Shown here: piece by piece, positions 62,673 to 64,000 of the stretch
Layout of the letters: the number at the start of each line of letters is the position of its first letter
How positions within the stretch are numbered: position 1 is the first letter of the stretch
Source: Stenotrophomonas maltophilia
GTDB lineage: Bacteria; Pseudomonadota; Gammaproteobacteria; Xanthomonadales; Xanthomonadaceae
Reading direction: 5' to 3'
Assembly (NCBI RefSeq): GCF_023518235.1
Contig: NZ_CP090423.1
Span: forward strand, 3,799,001-3,863,000
DNA: 64,000 nucleotides
Made by a program: the position numbers and the translations under genes
The notes under the pieces: model-generated
Database searches by the model: none
Seen by the model: only the letters and a program-made list of their open reading frames with translations
What the model was told of the DNA's origin: nothing

Positions 62673-63803
62673 CTTCGCGTCCGGGTGCAGCGCGTTGTAG
62701 CCCACCCGCACCGGCTTCACGCCCTGCATCACCAGCGCGTAGCTGACGTTGTCGAAGGTGCGGAACACCATCGCGTGCGCGGCATACTCATCCGGCAGCG
62801 AGACGCGGCCGGCGCCGGTGCCCAGCGCGTCGTCCATGCGCGAGGAGGTCGGGTACTTCATGCGGTGCGCGACATGACGGCCCGGACGCCACAGCGAGAA
62901 CACCGTTCCGTTGTCCACGCCCTGCGCGCGGCCTGCCGAGATCGCGATCACGTCGCGCGGGCCACCGGCGGTGAACATGTCGGTCACTGCCAGCACGCGC
63001 ACATCCACGCCTTCGACCCCGGCTGCCGGTACGTGCGGCACGAACTGCAGGTCGTACGGGCGGGCCTCGATCGGCACCAGACGGTCGCCGGAACGCACTT
63101 CACGGCCGCCGACGTTCTTGTCCAGGACCAGAGTGGACGCTTCGACCTTGCCGCCGGCGATCTGGGTGATGGTGCCGGTAGCGACCTGGGCCAGCTCGTA
63201 GCCCAGCACGCCACGGCGCGCGTTGGGGGCGTTGTAGGCCTTCCACAGGTTGCCGCTGCCGGGGGTGACATCGCCATTGGCGGTCAGATCCTCGGTCGGC
63301 TTGGGCTGGGCGTAGCGCACAGTCGGGCGGACCACGGCCCAGCGCTGGCCGACCTGGGCATCGGCCAGGCGGACATAGACGGTATCGCCGCCGGAGACGC
63401 GCAGCCGGTTGTCTTCCAGGCCGACCACGTAGGGCAGCTGCTTGACACTGTCGACCACGCTCAGCTGCTTCAGGAACGGCTCGACCTGGGCCAGCGGAAT
63501 GGCATCGATCGGGGCCTCCTGGCGCGGGCCGGGCTGCGCGGCCACGGTCACCCGGTCCAGATAGGCCAGGCTCAGCACGTCACCGGGATAGATAAGGTGC
63601 GGGTTGGCGATCTGCGGATTGGCCTGCCAGATCTCCGGCCACAGCCAGGGCTTCTGCAGGAAACGCGCGGCGATATCCCACAGCGTGTCCCCTTTTCGGA
63701 CCACATAGGTGTCCGGGTGCCCGCCATTCACTTCCACGGCGGTAGCATAGGCAGCCACGGTCAGCATCGCCGCGGCGACGACCGTACGAAAACGAAGCAA
63801 CAT
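62670..63803 (-). CDS. LysM peptidoglycan-binding domain-containing protein
   Basis: A 377-residue secreted protein with signal peptide (FRTVVAAAMLTVAAYATA) and one LysM domain at about 30-80 (YVVRKGDTLWDIAARFL, then NPHLIYPGDVLSL). The long C-terminal part (about 290 residues) is a conserved domain of unknown function found in gammaproteobacterial homologues adjacent to def and dprA. It binds peptidoglycan through LysM. Start ATG 63803 is used; a second possible start at 63827 adds eight residues. Confidence 0.92.
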   Translation of the reverse strand: MLLRFRTVVAAAMLTVAAYATAVEVNGGHPDTYVVRKGDTLWDIAARFLQKPWLWPEIWQANPQIANPHLIYPGDVLSLAYLDRVTVAAQPGPRQEAPIDAIPLAQVEPFLKQLSVVDSVKQLPYVVGLEDNRLRVSGGDTVYVRLADAQVGQRWAVVRPTVRYAQPKPTEDLTANGDVTPGSGNLWKAYNAPNARRGVLGYELAQVATGTITQIAGGKVEASTLVLDKNVGGREVRSGDRLVPIEARPYDLQFVPHVPAAGVEGVDVRVLAVTDMFTAGGPRDVIAISAGRAQGVDNGTVFSLWRPGRHVAHRMKYPTSSRMDDALGTGAGRVSLPDEYAAHAMVFRTFDNVSYALVMQGVKPVRVGYNALHPDAK

Positions 63804-63930
63804 AGGTGTGAAGCCCTGATTCCCCAACAGGTTCGCGCACTATAGTCCAGAAACCGGGGCGCAAGGCAAGCGTTGGAGCTAGAATCTGCGACGTATGCCG
63901 GCGTGCCGGCCCTTATATCCGGAAACAGCC

Positions 63931-64000
63931 ATGGCCCTTCTCCCCATTCTCGAGTTCCCCGATCCGCGCCTGCGTACCAAGGCCGCGTTGATCGACGCCG
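63931..64000 (+). CDS. def: peptide deformylase, N-terminal fragment
   Basis: The final 70 bases encode ALLPILEFPDPRLRTKAALI, typical of peptide deformylase, which removes the formyl group from the first Met of nascent proteins. GGAAA precedes the ATG by about 9 bases. The gene runs off the end of the window, so the metal-binding EGCLS and HEIDHL motifs are not visible. It diverges from the LysM gene by 127 bases. Confidence 0.9.
   Translation, partial: MALLPILEFPDPRLRTKAALIDA

Overview
The window is GC-rich DNA from a gammaproteobacterium of the Xanthomonadaceae, most probably Stenotrophomonas (S. maltophilia complex). The grounds are the protein sequences, the order of housekeeping genes (fis-prmA-accCB-aroQ, tlpA-dsbD-cutA, groESL, def next to dprA-smg-topA), and about 17 copies of the short palindromic GTAG-headed REP elements (SMAG repeats) described from S. 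maltophilia, here mostly as inverted pairs between genes. No rRNA, tRNA, phage, insertion sequence with a transposase, or CRISPR array is visible.

Layout. 1-2074: membrane protein, acyltransferase and cdsA (phospholipid synthesis). 2168-8277: fis, a DUF3426 protein, prmA, two unknown genes on the opposite strand, then accC, accB and aroQ. 8570-27221: a mixed, mostly non-essential block with DOPA-dioxygenase-like, PEP mutase/isocitrate lyase-like, NAD(P)H oxidoreductase plus TetR, D,D-carboxypeptidase, PhoA-type phosphatase, LysR, solute-binding protein, carotenoid oxygenase, two-component system, arylamine N-acetyltransferase, chemoreceptor and PepSY-flavodoxin reductase genes. It is separated from tlpA by a 440-bp nested palindromic element. 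27840-31125: tlpA-dsbD-cutA. 31201-35370: secreted endonuclease and groESL. 35445-44393: serine hydrolase, MarR regulator with AlkD-like protein, small unknowns, DAHP synthase, a riboswitch-controlled UPF0126 protein, GIY-YIG protein, NDH-2 and a NYN protein. 44505-53010: glutathione transferase, priA, two envelope proteins, MATE exporter and sppA. 53109-64000: lipoprotein, SDR, two DUF4124 proteins, tsaC-like, topA, two GYF-domain proteins, smg, dprA, LysM protein and the first codons of def.

Regulatory DNA is the most informative part. Upstream of the DAHP synthase gene is a 26-codon leader peptide with seven consecutive aromatic codons (Phe-Tyr-Phe-Trp-Tyr-Tyr-Phe), followed by a strong intrinsic terminator whose 5' arm can pair with the leader. 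This is a transcription attenuator apparently reading all three aromatic amino acids at the committed step of their pathway. Also visible are a tandem glycine riboswitch before the UPF0126 gene, a sigma-32 promoter and degenerate CIRCE before groES, a near-perfect sigma-28 promoter before the chemoreceptor, a perfect palindrome in the marR promoter, and two consensus DnaA boxes in inverted orientation between priA and its divergent neighbour. Protein oddities include a DsbD with two N-terminal alpha domains and a GYF domain fused to a type IV pilin-like stem.
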